Positions 25,601 through 40,070 of a stretch of DNA of 64,000 nt are shown in pieces. The notes under the pieces were generated by a model. That model ran no database searches, was not told where the DNA came from, and worked only from the letters and a program-made list of their open reading frames with translations. The stretch comes from Lagopus muta (lineage: Eukaryota; Chordata; Aves; Galliformes; Phasianidae), in the NCBI RefSeq assembly GCF_023343835.1, contig NC_064472.1:8733469-8797468 (forward strand). Direction: 5' to 3'. Both the position numbers and the translations under genes were made by a program. Each line of letters starts with the position of its first letter. Positions within the stretch are counted from its first letter, which is position 1.

Positions 25601-25886
25601 AAGGACAGGAAAGGCTCTGGGGAGACCTCATTGTGGCCTTCCAGTACTCGAAGGGGGGAAGGGTACATCTGTTTAGAGGGTGGATGGTGATAGGACAAGG
25701 GGGAATGGTTTTAAACTGAGACAGGGGAGGTTTAGGTGAGATATGCCTGGAGGCATTCAAGGCCAGGCTGGATGGGACTCTGTGCAGCCTGGTCTGGTGG
25801 TTGGTAACCCTGCAAATAGTAGGGGGATGAACTAGATGATCTTTGTGGTCCTTTTCAACCCATCAGCCCATTTTATGATTCTACGA
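25601..25886 (+). mobile_element. CR1 3' end, 5'-truncated
   Basis: AAGGCTCTGGGGAGACCTCA (the CR1 KRRLRGDL region), then GGTGATAGGACAAGGGGGAA and ATGGTTTTAAACTGAGACAG, then GATGAACTAGATGATCTTTG and a tail degenerating from ATTCTATG. An internal deletion removes part of the 'GGAAGAAATTCTT' stretch. Confidence 0.85.
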
Positions 25887-28800
25887 CAGTCCCTTACAAT
25901 TGCACACAACATATGTGGCAATGGCACAGTATTAAAAACTAAATTTGACTCAAGAGCAATCTGAAATGACATGTGGTGGGAGGGCTAGCAACAAGGAAGA
26001 CTTGCTTGTCCTGTGTGCCTTAGAGATTGTTCAGGAAACAACACTGCACATTCAGTCCTTTGGGGCTACTTGCCCTCAAGAGACAAAACTGTACAGCAGC
26101 ACAAAGCCAGAAAGAAGTCACAGCAATACTATGATGAATCAGCTCTGACTTTTTACATCGGTCTTTTCCCTCTCCAGAGCACACTGAGCCAGCAGTAGTC
26201 TAACAGAACTTTCTATTTTAACTCACATATTTAGTATATTTGATACAATTTTCCTGAGACAAATACCTATTAAAAAATTGTTCGTATTTATTCCTTTAAA
26301 TATAGCACATAAAGAACCTAGAGACTTCTCCACCCAAGTCTCTGCTTGCCTATCTGTTGAGTTACTTACTTTACAGACACAACCAAGGGAGACATAGTTT
26401 AAAACTCTTATCAGATGGCTTTTGTAGACATCCTCCATTGCTTTTCTATTGTCTAGAGATCCTAATATGCCAAGACAGCACAGCAGTTCCCTACAGAAAT
26501 CAAAACTTTTTTAGAAATAGCTTTACTGAGTAAAAGTCTTTCATGAGCAGGAACTACAGGCCAATTGCACAGTTTGCCCCATTCTTAAACACTTTTGCAA
26601 TAGCATCAGGATGCAAAAGTCCTCCATCCAGAATATTTTCCCAACAATTTTCAGAAGAGAACAGGGCAGCACTGAAACTTGGTGGCAATCTCCTATTAGG
26701 ATGCAGGAGTAGCAGAGATTGTCTGCAGTAATCATTGCCTTGCACAAACAGGAAAGCCATGAAACTCTGCACAATATTCCACAGGGCATACAGATTGCTT
26801 GAAAATGCAATTACAGTTCAGTTCAGCAAATGACTGAAGATAAATCAAGTTTTCTTCCTTTTTCTTTTTCTTTTTTTTTTTTTTTAAGTGAAAATATGTG
26901 CCTGGCTTTCCACACTAAAAACACATCTCTTAGGATCCATAAAACTCAATTCAACTAAGTGAACATCCAAAAATAAAAAAATAAACAAATTAATAGGTAG
27001 ACAAATAAATAAATAAACAAATAGAAATCCCTCCAGGCTCCAAGCAGCAACCTTGCTGGAAGGAGCTTGAATATGTTAGCTAGTGAAAGACTTACAACCA
27101 AGAGGCAATACAATCTGTGCATGAACAGCACGCACTCTTGCATAGCTTGGAGGCAAATATTTCTCGTGCAGCTAAAAAAAAATTCAGAGTACTGAGGTAC
27201 TTGCTACTAAGTTACTGCAGCGCAGCCAGAGGACAACTACACTTAGCTTTAAACCAGATACTCGTACATTCTCACTGTGCAATCAGAAAAGCACACCAAG
27301 CTCCCTGGAGGCTAATTCAGCTGCTTCTGAGACAGATCTGTAGTCCTGCTGGGCTCCAGGGTGGTATGCCTGGACAGAGGTGCTTAAAGTTAACATTAAC
27401 TCAGGAACCTGTGTTATGCTGGATTAGTAGATGTGGTTACAACGCAGATAAACCCTCAGACGCCCCTGATAATGGAAACAGTACCACAGACCTACTAATT
27501 TTCTCATTTGGTTTCAACAACCATCACTACCACCAATTTGACTCCACACTGGACATCAATAGGTTCCTTTCATGAAAGACATAAGAAACCCATTAGAGAA
27601 GAAAAACGATGTTCTGCTTGTATACAAAGACATTGTTACATGCATATGAATTAGCTGAAAGACACTGCCAACCCATCAAGCTGATATGAAAATGGTTATA
27701 GAAATATTTTCATTTACTTTACAGACATATCACGTACTTATGGTCCATGCGAAAGTGAAATGGTTTCAGAACTGTATGTCCCATCGGCTGCTAACAACTT
27801 GTCTGTATGGACAAGAGGAGCAGTGGGTGGTCAGGGACGGCAAGGAATATGAATGTCACACTGATGTCCCAAAAGGCTGAGTGTAGCCCACAGTGGCTGT
27901 TGACTGCCATCCCACTTCAGTGAGAACAACCAAAGCGTATTAGGACAAACATCAGTGATGCAAGAACACATCAGAACATTGCCTATGAAACATGCATCTG
28001 AGCCATTAGGACCCATCACATCACATTCCCTACACTGTTTAAGTATGACTGCAAGGATAGCATTCATTTTCCTGTGAGTTGTTTTGGCTGGAGAAATCCC
28101 ACTGCCATGGAGAGAGCCATGAGCTGCTGAGCTCCAAATGAAAGTTGACACATGCAATCTCTTCATCTAGTGTTGTTTTGTCCTGAGTTTCCTTGTTGGT
28201 TTCTCAGGAAGGTGGCCAGCAGCTCCATGGGGAGACCAGCCAGAATCCAAGACACTGCTGAAGCGTGAACTCAAACTTTGCTTTTTGAACAAAGAGAAGG
28301 CTGAACATTGTATGGTTTCTAACGTGTTTGTCCCTATGACTCTGGAAGCAAAGGAAAGAAACTTAAACAGAAAACCTGTTCCACAGTGGAAAGGCATTAA
28401 AAAATAATCAGGAACAGAAATCAAAATCCTTGATCTTGTTAGCATGGCTTCTGTGTGCTCTCAGGGCTGTCAGAGCTCTCCTCACCTATGGGAAGAAATC
28501 TTGTTTCTATCAAGAAGACCATGGAAATATTAAATTTAAATCTAATATTCAGTAGGTTTGCAATGAGTTGGTTGCCTATAGCAACGCAAGGACACCGTCA
28601 CCAGACTCTGGCTTAATTGTGACTGCAATTTTAATCAATATTAACTGAGTCGACTGAATCAAAGGTTTCATGCTGACACAGAATTGACTTTTAAGTACTG
28701 CTATTTGGTTGAAGAGCTATTTTTCTAACTTTCATATCTGGTTATTTAGACAAAGATACTTGCAGATACAGTGGTATAGCACCACAAAAATTATCATGTT

Positions 28801-31800
28801 CTTAATCCAGCACTGCATGAGAAATGTAAATTTACAATGGACAATAACGAACAATCAGTTCTTCTGGAGAAAAAGGCCTTAAGTTTTTATACTGTCTTCC
28901 AGTATTTCCCTGGAAAATATGTGTCTACTGAGCTTTCTATGCAATAATTTTTTGAAAGAAGAGTCCACAGAAGTTTGGCATGCCACAGCAGGGCTTTTCT
29001 AATACATCAAGGTGACAGCTTTCACAACACAGTGACACATGACCCCAGGTAGACACTAAGCCTCCTTCCTGGAAGTCCGGGCAAATGCCTCTTCCACTTT
29101 AAAGAAAATATTACTGCTTGGCCTTATCAATAGCTATCTTTGGCTCTTACCCAATTTCTACATACCATGGGGCAGAATTAGAACCTTTTACTGCTACCTG
29201 TCTTCAAGTGTCCTTCTTTTCTATGATTCCTTACTAGAGAAGTTCATAGGACTTGAGAAAGATGGTTTTGTTTTTAGAACTCTCCAGCCATGGTAGATTG
29301 AGCTTAGATGCTATTTCTTTACCTTTGCCAAAGAATATTTTCTTACAGCAAGGCCAGATAAAGTTCTTCCAGCTGCAAGTAGCAAAGTAGACAAAGAGTT
29401 TATAATAAATGGCCTGATCAGATATTATTAGACTCCTAGCAGCTGGCAACAGCTGGTAACAACACATTGCCTACACCCTAAGTACTGTACATATGCTTTT
29501 GGGGTGGCTCAGGACAGCAGTTTTTATTTTTTGGTGCACCAAAACAGAGGAGCAGTTAATAAAAGACTGTACACTGCACTCACTGAAGTATTCCAGCTTA
29601 CTAGAACTTGTCAGAGGCTTGAGGGTAGGAAAGGAGCCACAATATATATCTCTTAGGTAATTAGGGAGATGGCAAGCTTGCAACAAAACCACGAGGCAGT
29701 TCGTGCTCCTGTTCACTGGACTGTGTAATGCAGTTTAATTTCTACAATCTAAATATCAGATCCTGAGAGCCACTATCTTGTTCTCTAGATGACACTAGGA
29801 TTCTAGAAGGATCTGTTCACATTAAAAACAGAATAAGTCACATTAAGCCATTGGTGCATTCTGTAAGAGCTGTGGAAAAGCTTCTCAAGAACACACTCTG
29901 AATACTGTTTTTTCCACCTCCCTTTGCATTTGAGGTGCATGGGGTAGTCAGTGCAGGGAAGGCTGCTCCTTTGGTTGTGCTGCAGTAATTAGAATTCTGA
30001 CCACAGAATAGAGCTACACCTGTATAAGGCCTTCTATGAGCTATGACAAAGACACTGAATTCAAAGATCAGTTCCTGTAGAGATCAGGAAGAACTCCTGC
30101 TAGTTGCTTTAATAGCAACATTTAACCCAACAACCTGGATTTGTTTTCTAAAGCTTTAGCAAAAGATTTACTCAATATGCAGCATGAGACATGGCCTGAC
30201 ACTGGATCTGGTCACTGTCCTGAGATGTTTCCTGTATGGCCCATAACTTTAATCTCTGACTGTAACATCCAACATCAACCACATAACTTGCTGTGGAACA
30301 AGTGACAGAAGCAGGCAGCGATGCCATATGAGACGCAGGACAGCTAAGTTTACAGTCACGTAAACACAACTTAACCATGTGCCAAGGACACTGCTAAAGA
30401 CCAGCCACTATACTTCTAAATGTGTTTCCTTGCTGCACAAAGTCTGTGCACTAATATCTCTAGCCAATGTGCTATGAAGTACACTCTTGCTACCAGTGAT
30501 GTCTTGCGGTCATTTTTAGATAGCAGCACTGACTCTTTTTTTCTCCTATCTCAGCCGCTACAGGTATTACTGGAAGAGAGACATCCAGCATCCAACACAG
30601 TATCAGCACAAAACCAGAGCCAGCACATATCATCTAAGGCAGAGTGAAAAGTGGAGTGGCGCTGTGGCCCAAGTAGTATCTAATTACAAGCACATTCTTC
30701 TATTCACAAGAAGTTACTGGGATTCTATGACCCACAAGATTGTGTAAGGTAAATTTTTTCTCTGTTGGCAGCTGTGGGAATCTCAGCTCTTCTTCCATAT
30801 CTGGTAGTGATGCAAATTTTCAAGGAAGGATGCTGTTCTTCCCAGAAACCTACCAACTAAGGCTTGGAACAAAACCAAATGTACAGGTTTCTCCTTTACC
30901 TCTTATTTCTGAATTTGACTTCATGGACAGGAGAGAGCAAAGCTGAAATACAAAGTTTCATTCAACACTCAATCAAAATAGCTACTGAGAGAACTTTATC
31001 AACACCAGAAAAGAGACCAGTGCTGTCTGCCTATATAGAAAGTGATGAAAGTTAGGACAGTCACCAACACGTGATAACTTGCAAGAGCAGAGCAAGCCAG
31101 TCCTGACTGTCAACAGGTGTAACTCTGTTCAGTTGTTAGCAGCTCTCCTGCAATGGCAAGTATCTAGAAAGAGATGTGCAGAACATTACCTCACTAATTC
31201 ACAGTATCTTTCCTGCAAAGAATTCACCAAATTTGATTGGAGTTCCTGGGGGCGTTGCAGCTTCCAGCATCCAACTACATAACATTTTGTTTACATATCG
31301 ACTCCGCCTGCCAACTGACATAATCTCTGAAACTACATCTATGACAAAGCAAGACAGTAAGACAGCAGCACTTACATGATCATAGCAATCTGAAAAGAGC
31401 TGCACTGCTCAGTTTCCAAACTGTTCTGATTTTGGGATAGAGTTGATTTTCTTTGTATGATGCTGTGTTTTGGATCTTTGATGAAGACGGTGATGTCATG
31501 TCCAGGTTTTGGTTGCTGTTGAGCAATGTTCACCAGGAGTAAAGGACTATGCTGCTTCTCACAATACCCTGCCTGCAAGGAGGCTGGGGGTGCACAAGGA
31601 GCTGGGAGGGGATAGAGCCAGAATAGCTGATCCAAACTGGCAAAAGCATGTTCCATACTTTACTTCACTACGTGAAGGCAGTGCTTTATATCAGGAGCCC
31701 TGCTTTCCTAAGAGTGGCTGAATGTCTGCCTGTCTACGGGAAGTAGCAAATTAATTCCTTATTTTATTTCGCTTCCACAAGCACATCTTCTGCTTTACCT

Positions 31801-34446
31801 AGTAAACTGTCTTTTATCTCAACCCACGCTTTTACCTTTCTGGTTTTCTGTCCCATCCCACCGGGAGGCATTGAGCAAGTATGTGTGTAGTGCTGAGCTG
31901 CCTACCAGGGTTAAACCACAACATAAGAAACTCAGCTTTGATCTATCATTTCTATGGAACTCCTGTTGAACAGACCTTCACTGACACTTCTTTGCTCTAT
32001 TTCTGTAGGAGAAAGTACAGTGAATTTAATCAGCACTCCCCACTCAGATCTCAAATCTACAAGACAATGTTTTCAAAAAGCCTCCAACTGCCATTATCAG
32101 AAATAACTATCTATGGTAACACTATTTTGCTCCTTTAAGAAAGTACACTGAAATGACAGCTGGAGTGATTGATTTACTTACACTAGAGTGTTCCAGAAGA
32201 AAAAGGTGCATCAGTACAATCCTGACAGTGCATCACTTTTCAAAGCCCATTTTCAAGGCTGAAAACAGGACCTGAACACTTGTATTTAACATAATACCAA
32301 TCCACATATCCTCGCACATCCCTTCAGCACCCCACCTACACTCACAGTATTCCCCTGCCCATACTCACTGTACTTGTATGCTTGTAGGGTCCTCCTTGAT
32401 GCATCCAGGGGATTTTTCTAACAGCTGCTCTGTCCTGATGGTCAACCTGATGGTCTCCCCTGATACTCACTTTAAGCTTTCCAGAGCACAAGTCACAAGA
32501 AGTACAAGAAAGGCACACATCTCAGTAACAAACTGCTTCCCAACACATGACACAGAGGTATGACCTCCTCAAACCTGCAGCCACTTCAACTGTCTAGGTT
32601 TTTTTCTTTTGAATTTGAGATGTATAGAGATTGGAGTAGGTCTTCTATATGGTAGAGGACACACTGGCTCTATTGAGAGCCCACTACCTTTGCGCAAATG
32701 GAAACAAGGCTGCCTTTCAGGTGCTCTGAATATTGCCCACCACCTGCAGAGTGAAGTAATATCAAGACTTGTTGTGCTAAAGGCACACCACAGGGTAACA
32801 GCTGACGAAGCTATCATTCTCTGCGTCATTCATGATAAGATCTCAGTGACCAGTCCTTACATCCAGATTGACACCTTTCTTTCCATTTAGAGTTTCTGAT
32901 GTACACTCATTGCTCAGCACACCTCTCTGCTCTAAACAAAGGTTTTGTTCCTTCTTGATAAAAACCCAGGCAAGGTTCAGAGCAGCAACCCAAGCCAGAA
33001 GACATTAATTAGGTTGAAACATCCCCTGGACATGGTTGGTAGTTTTCCAGGTGCTCTGCTAGAATTGAAGGAAGGCCAGATTTACAGAACCACTTACTAC
33101 ACTTCAGCAAGCAGTAAAACAATTTTTAATAAACCCTAGTGGTTTATTAGCCTTTTTCTATACAACTGCAGATGAATTACCAAGACACCTGTAAACACTA
33201 GCAGGTAAAATCAGGACAAATTCAGTCAGAACCTTTAATAAGTGGTTAAAACACAGCAGCAAAAATTCCTCCAAGATTTCACATTCCTAGTCACGTGTGA
33301 AATTTTTGTAACACAAAAGTATCTTTTGAGGCTTCAGAAGACATCCATCTGGTTGCTCTAACCTTCAAGAAAAGTCTCTAACTTGAACTGTCAGCACACA
33401 GAGAGCAGGTCTAATCTGAATCTGAATCACAGGTGCTTTTTACACTATATTAGCTATAACCGTGAGGTGCCTCTTGCTCTGCCAGAGGAAGCTGTGCACC
33501 TTGCCATGTTCCAGCACTCAAAGTGACCACAGCACAATCCTTTCTTCCAGATGGGGACAAATGAACAGAGGATGTGGATGACACACCTTTCTTCAAGACT
33601 GAAAACTCATCAGTTTGGTCTGATTTAGAGCGCTATGCATGCTCGCTGCTTGCACCAGTTGACCTAGAACAAAACTAGCTCAGACAGCAGTCTTGGCACA
33701 TGAGATATCATCTCAGGGTCAGTAAAACTTACCTGGAAAATTGGGAAAAGACAAAGAAGAAGTACAATTTTGGATAAGAAGAGCAACCACCTCCAGCTTG
33801 CTAAACAAAATAACAAGTTTGCAATAACAAAGAAATAAAATCTTAGCAAAGGTCTAACGCACTTCACAAGGCCATGCATGGAGTGTTATGTATTGGGCCT
33901 GTCTTGCCCATGACTTCCAGCCCTCCCATGTGTCAGGTATGAAGACCTTATCACTATTGCTGTGGACTGCTAGTAATTCCCTGTGATGTTAATGAGTTTC
34001 TAATTTATGCAGAGTCTGCCAGCAGGTTCTTCCTTGGTATCTGCCAGCCCCCATGCCAATGGAGAATACTTGCAGTAAGAAGCATCTTGTTTCTCCCATT
34101 ACTTATTAATAAAACAAACTGGACTTCATTGGTCATTTAAAAATCTCCCATCCCCCCCAAAACAAACAAATGGAAAAAAAAAAAACCCACAAAAAAAACC
34201 AACAAACCCAGCATCACAAAGCAACTGGCCCTGAAAGCAGCAGTATCAAGGAAGCGCATCAGAACTTGATTTTGTGTTCCTATGAACCTATTAAAAACTC
34301 ACAGCATGTCCTATAATTCTGTACTGTTTCACAAAAGACAACACAGAAATCAAAGTGAAGTGTTTGACCCTCAAAATGATTAAGAGTGGTTGCTTGAGAT
34401 AACAGGACTTAGTGCAGTCAAGAATAAATTCATAGCCAGGTGCAGA

Positions 34447-34470
34447 TTTGGAAGCTGAGAAGCTTCCAAA
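34447..34470 (+). other. Perfect 10-bp hairpin with GAGA loop
   Basis: TTTGGAAGCT, loop GAGA, AGCTTCCAAA. The second arm merges into a 26-nt A run. It would form a stem with a GNRA-type tetraloop if transcribed on the plus strand. FAM219A is transcribed from the other strand, where the loop reads TCTC. Confidence 0.8.
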
Positions 34471-34493
34471 AAAAAAAAAAAAAAAAAAAAAAA
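34468..34493. repeat. A26 homopolymer
   Basis: Uninterrupted run of 26 A beginning in the right arm of the hairpin at 34447-34470. Confidence 0.95.
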
Positions 34494-34578
34494 GTGGCTT
34501 AACATGGGTTTCCCTGTCTATCAAAATCATCCATCGTCACTTAGCATCACAGCCATTGTAGAACTGCCATGGCTTACC

Positions 34579-34600
34579 AAAAAAAAAAAAAAAAAAAAAA
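34579..34600. repeat. A22 homopolymer
   Basis: Uninterrupted run of 22 A, 85 bp after the A26 run. Both runs are preceded by a similar GCTT(A)CC motif. Confidence 0.95.
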
Positions 34601-37600
34601 GACAATACTTTTTTCTCATACAGAATCACAGAGCCACAGAAATGTAAGTGAAGTAAGTAAATCACCATCAAACTCATATCTCTCATGTCAGCATAAGCAT
34701 TTTGAGTCTCTCCAGGCATGCTTTTGCTGTGGTATTAGCCACTAGCTCCTCCAGTCAGCCCCGCCATACAGGAACGTTGTACTAAATACTGCCCTAAGTA
34801 TTAATTTTGTGGACAAAGAAGGGAAATCTTTGGTACTGTTCAAATCTACATCTATCATGGACTCCTAGTTTACAGAGCAGAGTTGAAAACAGACCTGGTC
34901 TCTCGGCAACACCAGCACATACACCCTCATTCTTACACCTAGACTGATCAACTAGCAGAGTCCTAGTTACTGAGCAGTGTTTAAGTACATAAACACATAT
35001 GTAACATATATGTACACATACATACTACACTGTCTAACCAAGTACGGCCTACAGCCACAAAGCAAGCAGCAAGCTTCACACCTCTGCAAATCAAAACAAA
35101 AGCATCTGCAGATTCCTTAAGTGTCCTACCAGTAAACCTACTGGGACACTTTTTTTTTTGCTGGCTCGATGCCTACCTGAATAACTTTTTCCTCAAATTC
35201 AGAGCTTAATCTTAAAAAAATTCAATGTTGCAAATACAGAACCTTACTGCTAGTAATAGCTCATCTGACACGTGCCACTGCAGCACAAGGAAACTTTTTT
35301 TTGTGAAGGCATGGATTATAAATTACATGTGGTGAAATAATCCAAATGAAGCATTCTCCCATAACCAGATAATCTCTTTATAATAATTCTTACGTGCACA
35401 GCATGGATCATCTCAGTTGTTTTCACAATGACTTTGCCCTATTTTTTTTCAGGAGCTACAAGATATTCTTGTATCATGAAGAAACTTTTGTGGCACGTTG
35501 GCTAAAGCACATCCACTGAATAGTTAGGCTCTGCTGGAATAGTCAAAAAGGAGTAGTGTATCTTTTTATCCCACTGGAGCAAAAGAGAAATCATTAGTGC
35601 TTTAAAGAATACTAGACGATACCCTCAGGCTCTGCATTAACAACCCAGAGTAGCAACTTCTGGCAGATAAATGTTAGTGCAAATGTCATAACATATTTTC
35701 AGGAAGTGTTGTACTTCCCATGTCGTATACAACCCCCTCAATTTTAGGGTAGTAACAAAAACTATATCTAAACTCTACTTCTGACAAACAGATTTACGGA
35801 AAGTGGATCACATTAGCTAGCAGTTTCTCCAAGGTTTATCAGGTATAAGCAACCATATGTGAAGCGCAGTTTTTTCACACAGGATCGGTGACTTCCATCT
35901 TTAAAGCTGCAAAGATGCCATTCTAGCAGCAATTGTTGGGATGGCTATTCAAAGTTATTTCCTTATATAAAGAGGAAGGAAGATTCCAGAGATCTAGACA
36001 GACTACCAACCTGAAAGAGGTTGGTGGGGAGAAGGAGCAAAGGTTAAATCTTTCCCTGTATTATTTCACAATTCTGCTCAAGATTGTCTAGAGGTCAGGA
36101 ATCCTAAACTTAAAATAAGCTTTTCCTGCTGCTTCTGTACCAGTTGGATCCTGTTAAATATTTGTTACACATTTGTCACTCGTGCAGCCATATAAGAACT
36201 TCTTCACTTCCACTCTTGATAGACTTTTGTTAATCTCAGCTTAAATCACAAGATCTAAAGATTAGAGTACACCTAATTCCCCTATTGCACAATTTGTCTC
36301 ATGATATTGTCACAGGAACACTATGCATTGCTCCACACCCAAGACCCCTATTACAAACAAGCCATTTCACTAGGGGTGAACCTGCACTCCACCAGTGTGA
36401 TCACCATGGGCCCCTCTCTCTGCACCAGCCAACAGTGACATCTGCAGAAGCCCTGTGTTTGTGGTGCTCAGCTGGAGAAAAAGCTTCAGCCATTAAAGAC
36501 AGTGTTTCTTCTATTTGCATCACATGCATGTGGATGACAAGAAAATCATGTTTTCTCACACAAGAGTGCATTGTTTTTAGAAGCATCAGTCACATGATCC
36601 GGCAAGGCAAAAGCTCTGCAAGCAATGAAGGAACATTTCTACTTTTTTTTTCCCTCAATTAAAGCATTCTGTGCAATGCAGACCGCTCTTCTGTTTCTCA
36701 GGTCAGTCTGTTCAGACAGTTCCTTGGATGTCCAGCTTCTGTAGACTTCAGGAACAATTTTGAAAGTTGTTTTTTACCTCAGCTCAAGCTTCTTGCAACA
36801 ACTAACCACAAGACAAGTTTCAGATTAAAACTTAAACCCTGGAATCAAGTTGTTGAGAATATTTCACCCCGTGAATACTTAAGTGGTAGATTTCTCTACT
36901 GCATCAACCAGTGCCTTTATCCTGAAAACAGACGACTGACAACATTTAGAGGTTTCTAACCACAGCCACAAACATTAGGACTTGGCTTACAGAACTGCCC
37001 TACCCATAAAGAAAGTGAACATTCTCTGAATAACTGAACATCATCATTAGGTTCCTGTGTATCTTGTTCAGTAGTCTATCAATATCAGTAGCACTTCAAG
37101 CAGCAGACTGGGTTTACTGGACTTGAGTAACTCTTGTAGAGCTTTTTGTTTGTTTTAAGACCTCAAAGATCATCTCACACCATATCAGAGCAAGACAGCA
37201 ATAACCATATCTGTCAAGAACTCAGCTAGCAATTCAGGAGAGATTGTAGACTACACAGGAGTGGATCTGAATCCCCTAATCTCCTCCTTTAACAGAAATC
37301 AAACCTGCACGCTCTGAGATGCTCCAAGAAGCTGTGTTCCTGGAACTAGCTTGGCTCAAAACACAGAAGGGTCTTGTCTTTGACACCAAGACAGAGATTT
37401 GCTTACACTGAGGGCTGCAGCCAAACAAAACCTCAGACAAGACATAGTAAATCATTAATTTATTAGAATACAAGTATACTAAATCACCAACCTACATTCC
37501 CATGTAATCAGTAAAATGCATAAGACAGAGAGAAATGATGACCATTAGAACACCACTGCTGTGATGGATTCTTAGGAAAAGAGACTGTCTGTAGGATTTA

Positions 37601-40047
37601 TTAGACTGAACACTACAGACCCAAAAGGTCAGCTGCTTGTATTAATGAATCTTATCAAGAAGGATACTGAAAAGATACCAAGAGAAACAGTGTCAGACAA
37701 GCATGAGACAAGACATTGTATCATGCTCATGCAGAAAGGATTCCTGTCTGATGGTCTGAACACCAAAAAACAAAAGCAAGACAGAAAAGATAAAACATCC
37801 TTTTCTGTAAGAACCTCAGAGAGGTGTGCAAGCAAGGTGATTTCCAGATAAATGATGAGAAAGTCTAGAACAATGTTCTTCCCTGCAGCACACCAAATCT
37901 AAAGGCTGTGGTCCAGCAGGCACATAGTGCTGTTTTCAACACCAGTTACGTGGCAGCTGTTGTCTGAGGACTTGACCTACCTTACAGCTTTGTTAGGTGT
38001 TTTGTCCACCAACTCCAGACAGATAGCTTGACAACCTCTGCAATAAAGATGCAGATACGCAGTGGAACTTACTAAGCTCAGGGAAGAACTTTAAAATGCT
38101 CTAGCAAAATAATCTGCTTGCAGGCAGAAGATACATCTTCACTAGACAGCTAGCCAGTACTACTGAACAGCTTTAAGACATAAGAAAAAATGCTCTCCAT
38201 TTTCCCTTTGGGACAGCAAATAAGGTCTTGCACAGTAGGGTGAAGAAACTGCATTTCTCTAACATGTCTTTAAGAGTGTCAGTGGTCTTCTCCAGTGCTT
38301 CTGACCCTCAGCTTTATTACTGAAAATGACAAACTTATCTTAGTCCACAACTAAGAGGTCTTTGCCACTCGTTTAGTAAAAGCAATGAAGACATACCAGA
38401 ATATGCCAAATGTACTTAAGAGAGCACTTCTTCCCAAAGAAGCAATGAGATTTGCAATCCTGTGAACTGATGGTGGATATTTCCCAAAGCCAAGCAGATT
38501 CCCCAGAAGTTTCTTCTCTTCAAAACTGAAGAAAATTTCCACCTACAATTTCATTTACTGCAGCTCACTGTCTCCAGGGTCAAAGCTGAGAAGAAAATGG
38601 TTGCTTTTTATTGTATGCTCAAAAAGGGGCACCATTCACCAAATAAGATTACAATTTAAATCTCAGAAAGAATAATGGTCAGGAAGTCTACACAGGGTTA
38701 GAGCTGGAACTGATTGATTTACTAGTTGCGAGTGGCTGCATCTACTAAGACGTCAATTTCAGTGACAGGTACAGAATAATTCTGCTGGGACCTTATAACC
38801 AAAATGATGCAAAGCTTCACAGAAGATGCATGGTGTGTGCAACACGAGGGGAAAGTGTAGACACATTTTGACAGAGTGACTGTGGAAAGTGACAGGAAAT
38901 TGATCTGCATAGAAGCAGAAAGACAATTGCTCCAGCCAAGGTCTTAAAATGTCTGGAAGAAAACAGGCACACCACTGCGACTGACTGACTCCCAGCTGTG
39001 CCTTCAGCCAGCTCCCCACTTCACCTCCTACCCACAGCAAAGGCACTGATGAGGTCCCCTCATGTCTTCTTATCAAGTTCAGTCTTCAGTTTGACAGCAA
39101 GGACGACACGGATCCAGCAAGGACACACGTGCTCTACAGCCCCGTGGTGAGCTGAGAGCTTTCTTTGGATGAAAGCTGCAGAAGTAAAGGCATTTCCTCT
39201 CTTGCCCTGGAATTGTGCTCATCTTGACTGATTCCTTACTGACCTGACATTACTACTGGCTGAGAGAATATACAGCAATTTCTGCGCCAGAAGATGGTGT
39301 CACAGTAGATATTAACATCAAGCTACAGATAATGAGCTCCTGGGAGGTATGGAAGAATCCCAAGAGATTGTGCAAGTTTAATTCTCAGTTAAGTTCAAAG
39401 CACCTCTCTTTTAACACTTCACTCAGAAAAGGATCTCCCAACCTGACTGACAGAACAACTGCATTTGAAAGTTTGTGCAAAGCAATGGAAAAGAAGAAGC
39501 CCAGAGAGTCAGAGCTCCTGCACCCCAACAGGTCACCCTCATAGCAGCCGCCTGAGATCCGGCGCTAGAATGACTGCTCCAGTTTTACCTTGGCTTGGGG
39601 GAAGAACGAAATTGGTCCTATACCTACGCACTAAAGGCCTGATACAATACGTGGGAACAACCACAACGGAACAAAAGTACTCAGGGAGATTGTTTTTAAA
39701 ACTACTGCTATAAATGACACTGCAGCACATCAAAACAGGTTGCGTAACTAAAAGCAGCTCCTCTGGAATATTTCTATTTCAGGACTCATAGTAATGGGCC
39801 ATTATAAGCATCACGTACTGCAGGCATTTACAAAACATATAGCTGTGTAAGCCCCTGGCTACGTTACAGTGAATATACATAGGAATGACATTTTCATTTT
39901 AGAAGGCTTTTTCTTCTAGAAAGATGGGTTTCTTGTCTAGCTGCACTGGAGACCTAATGTTACATTAACATACTATTTCTAAGCCCTACAGGTATAACCT
40001 TTCATTTTGCTTATTAGTAACTCTAGCTTTTCTATTTCCAGCTGGAG

Positions 40048-40070
40048 AAAAAAAAAAAAAAAAAAAAAAA
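40048..40070. repeat. A23 homopolymer
   Basis: Uninterrupted run of 23 A after CAGCTGGAG. No retrocopy is recognised upstream. Confidence 0.95.

Noticed and set aside
25192..25719. Plus-strand open frame of 175 codons
   Set aside because: It runs into a CR1 fragment at its 3' end, has no recognisable domain and shows no splice context.
34621..34650. CAGAATCACAGAGCCACAGA considered as a minus-strand CR1 tail
   Set aside because: Only one octamer-like unit, and no GGTTGGAAGGGACC-type sequence follows.
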